A DNA stretch of 16,069 nucleotides, from positions 1 through 16,069 of the forward strand of contig JAHHTR010000042.1 of NCBI GenBank assembly GCA_020024515.1, read 5' to 3'. A model generated the notes under the pieces. It saw only the letters and a list, made by a program, of their open reading frames with translations. It was not told where the DNA came from and ran no database searches. The number at the start of each line of letters is the position of its first letter. Position 1 is the first letter of the stretch. Position numbers and translations under genes: made by a program. This document shows positions 15,442 to 16,069 of this stretch, piece after piece. The stretch comes from Angelakisella sp. Its GTDB lineage: Bacteria; Bacillota; Clostridia; Oscillospirales; Ruminococcaceae.

Positions 15442-15465
15442 TATCATATTATTATGAATATGATA
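15442..15465 (+). repeat. Inverted repeat in front of mazG
   Basis: A perfect 9-bp inverted repeat (TATCATATT at 15442-15450, AATATGATA at 15457-15465) with a 6-nt loop ends right at the mazG ribosome site (AGGAG at 15465-15469). It could be an operator or a hairpin limiting ribosome access, or a remnant of a spoVB-mazG intergenic element. Confidence 0.4.
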
Positions 15466-15476
15466 GGAGAAACGAT

Positions 15477-16069
15477 ATGAATTTTGAAATAAAAGACAGA
15501 TACGATATAAATGACCTTTTAAAGATAGTTGAAATGCTTAGGGATAAAGATAATGGCTGTCCGTGGGATAAAGTGCAGACACATAAAAGTATCCGTAAAA
15601 ACTTTATAGAAGAAACATACGAAGCAATTGAAGCTATTGACCTTGACGATAAAACACTTATGCAGGAAGAACTTGGAGATGTTTTATTGCAGATTTTGTT
15701 ACATTCTCAATTTGAGAAAGAAGAAAACACTTTTGATTTTGAAGATGTTGTTGACGGGATAGCCCAAAAACTTGTGTTGCGTCACCCTCATATATTTGCA
15801 GGATATGAAAACAAAACTGTTGAAGGCGTTTTGACAAAGTGGGAAGAAATTAAAAAAGAGGAAAAAGGGCAGAAAACAGTGAGCGAAACTCTTGACGCTG
15901 TGCCAAAAAGTTTTCCGGCACTTATGTATGCACAAAAGCTTCAAAAAAGAGCAGTTGCAGGTGGGCTTATAGAACAAAATCCAGAAAATATTATAAGTGA
16001 AATTGAAAAATCCCTTTTTGATGTAGAAGAAAAAATTGCTAAAAATGACGATTGTACGGCTGTTATGGG
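15477..16069 (+). CDS. mazG: Nucleoside triphosphate pyrophosphohydrolase MazG (partial, runs off window)
   Basis: The first 197 codons of MazG, which hydrolyses (d)NTPs to NMP and pyrophosphate and cleans or tunes nucleotide pools. The first all-alpha NTP-PPase domain is clear: CPWDKVQTHKSI (28-39), the metal-binding EETYEA (45-50) and EELGDVLLQI (64-73), RHPHIFAG (102-109) and KWEEIKKEEK (120-129). A second domain begins near the window end (PALMYAQKLQKRA is the usual link). ATG with AGGAG 7 nt upstream; no stop before the edge. In Bacillus the orthologue yabN lies between yabM and yabO, and it follows a yabM-like remnant here. With the upstream gene truncated, its original promoter may be gone and a new one may be in use; none is obvious. 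Confidence 0.95.
   Translation, partial: MNFEIKDRYDINDLLKIVEMLRDKDNGCPWDKVQTHKSIRKNFIEETYEAIEAIDLDDKTLMQEELGDVLLQILLHSQFEKEENTFDFEDVVDGIAQKLVLRHPHIFAGYENKTVEGVLTKWEEIKKEEKGQKTVSETLDAVPKSFPALMYAQKLQKRAVAGGLIEQNPENIISEIEKSLFDVEEKIAKNDDCTAVM

Noticed and set aside
15699..15977. 92-aa minus-strand frame rich in Cys and Phe
   Set aside because: It is the antisense of mazG, whose motifs are unmistakable.

Overview
This AT-rich window comes from an anaerobic, spore-forming low-GC Gram-positive bacterium, most likely class Clostridia. The evidence is a dipicolinate synthase pair (dpaA-dpaB), a SpoVB-type flippase remnant next to mazG as in the yabM-yabN order of Firmicutes, Rnf-family membrane proteins, strong AGGAGG ribosome sites and many TTG starts. 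I cannot name the genus. I saw no rRNA, tRNA, CRISPR array or insertion sequence.

Almost everything up to about 14.4 kb lies on the minus strand and reads right to left. (1) mgtE (12888-14246) is preceded by a leader of about 230 nt that holds nested inverted repeats and a possible 32-codon peptide, and it ends at a terminator. (2) A cation diffusion facilitator gene, a TIGR03960-type radical SAM gene and its partner DUF2344 gene (9085-12797) form a second unit, ending at a very clear terminator. (3) The sporulation pair dpaA-dpaB has a good sigma-K-like promoter and its own terminator. (4) A long operon runs from a good sigma-A promoter near 7350: rpe, four Rnf-like genes in the order C-D-E-A, a membrane-anchored DUF4015 protein and a galactitol-family PTS EIIC, ending at a hairpin at 11-39. 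On the right, the plus strand carries a 5'-truncated SpoVB/YabM flippase gene and the start of mazG, which runs off the window.

The most interesting part is the Rnf-like operon. The overlapping genes keep the canonical Rnf order C-D-(G)-E-A-(B), but rnfG and rnfB are absent from the cluster. The remaining subunits have lost the residues that make Rnf a redox pump. The RnfA- and RnfE-like proteins lack the membrane iron-binding cysteines, the RnfD-like protein has Ile where FMN-carrying subunits have Thr, and the RnfC-like protein has no recognisable flavin/NADH loop but keeps both 4Fe-4S motifs. The reading frames are intact and tightly coupled, so this looks like a maintained, repurposed membrane module rather than decay. 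Its operon partners are an EIIC without EIIA/EIIB that carries a charged tail of about 138 residues, and an anchored extracytoplasmic TIM-barrel-like protein. A link to sugar or envelope physiology is only a hypothesis.
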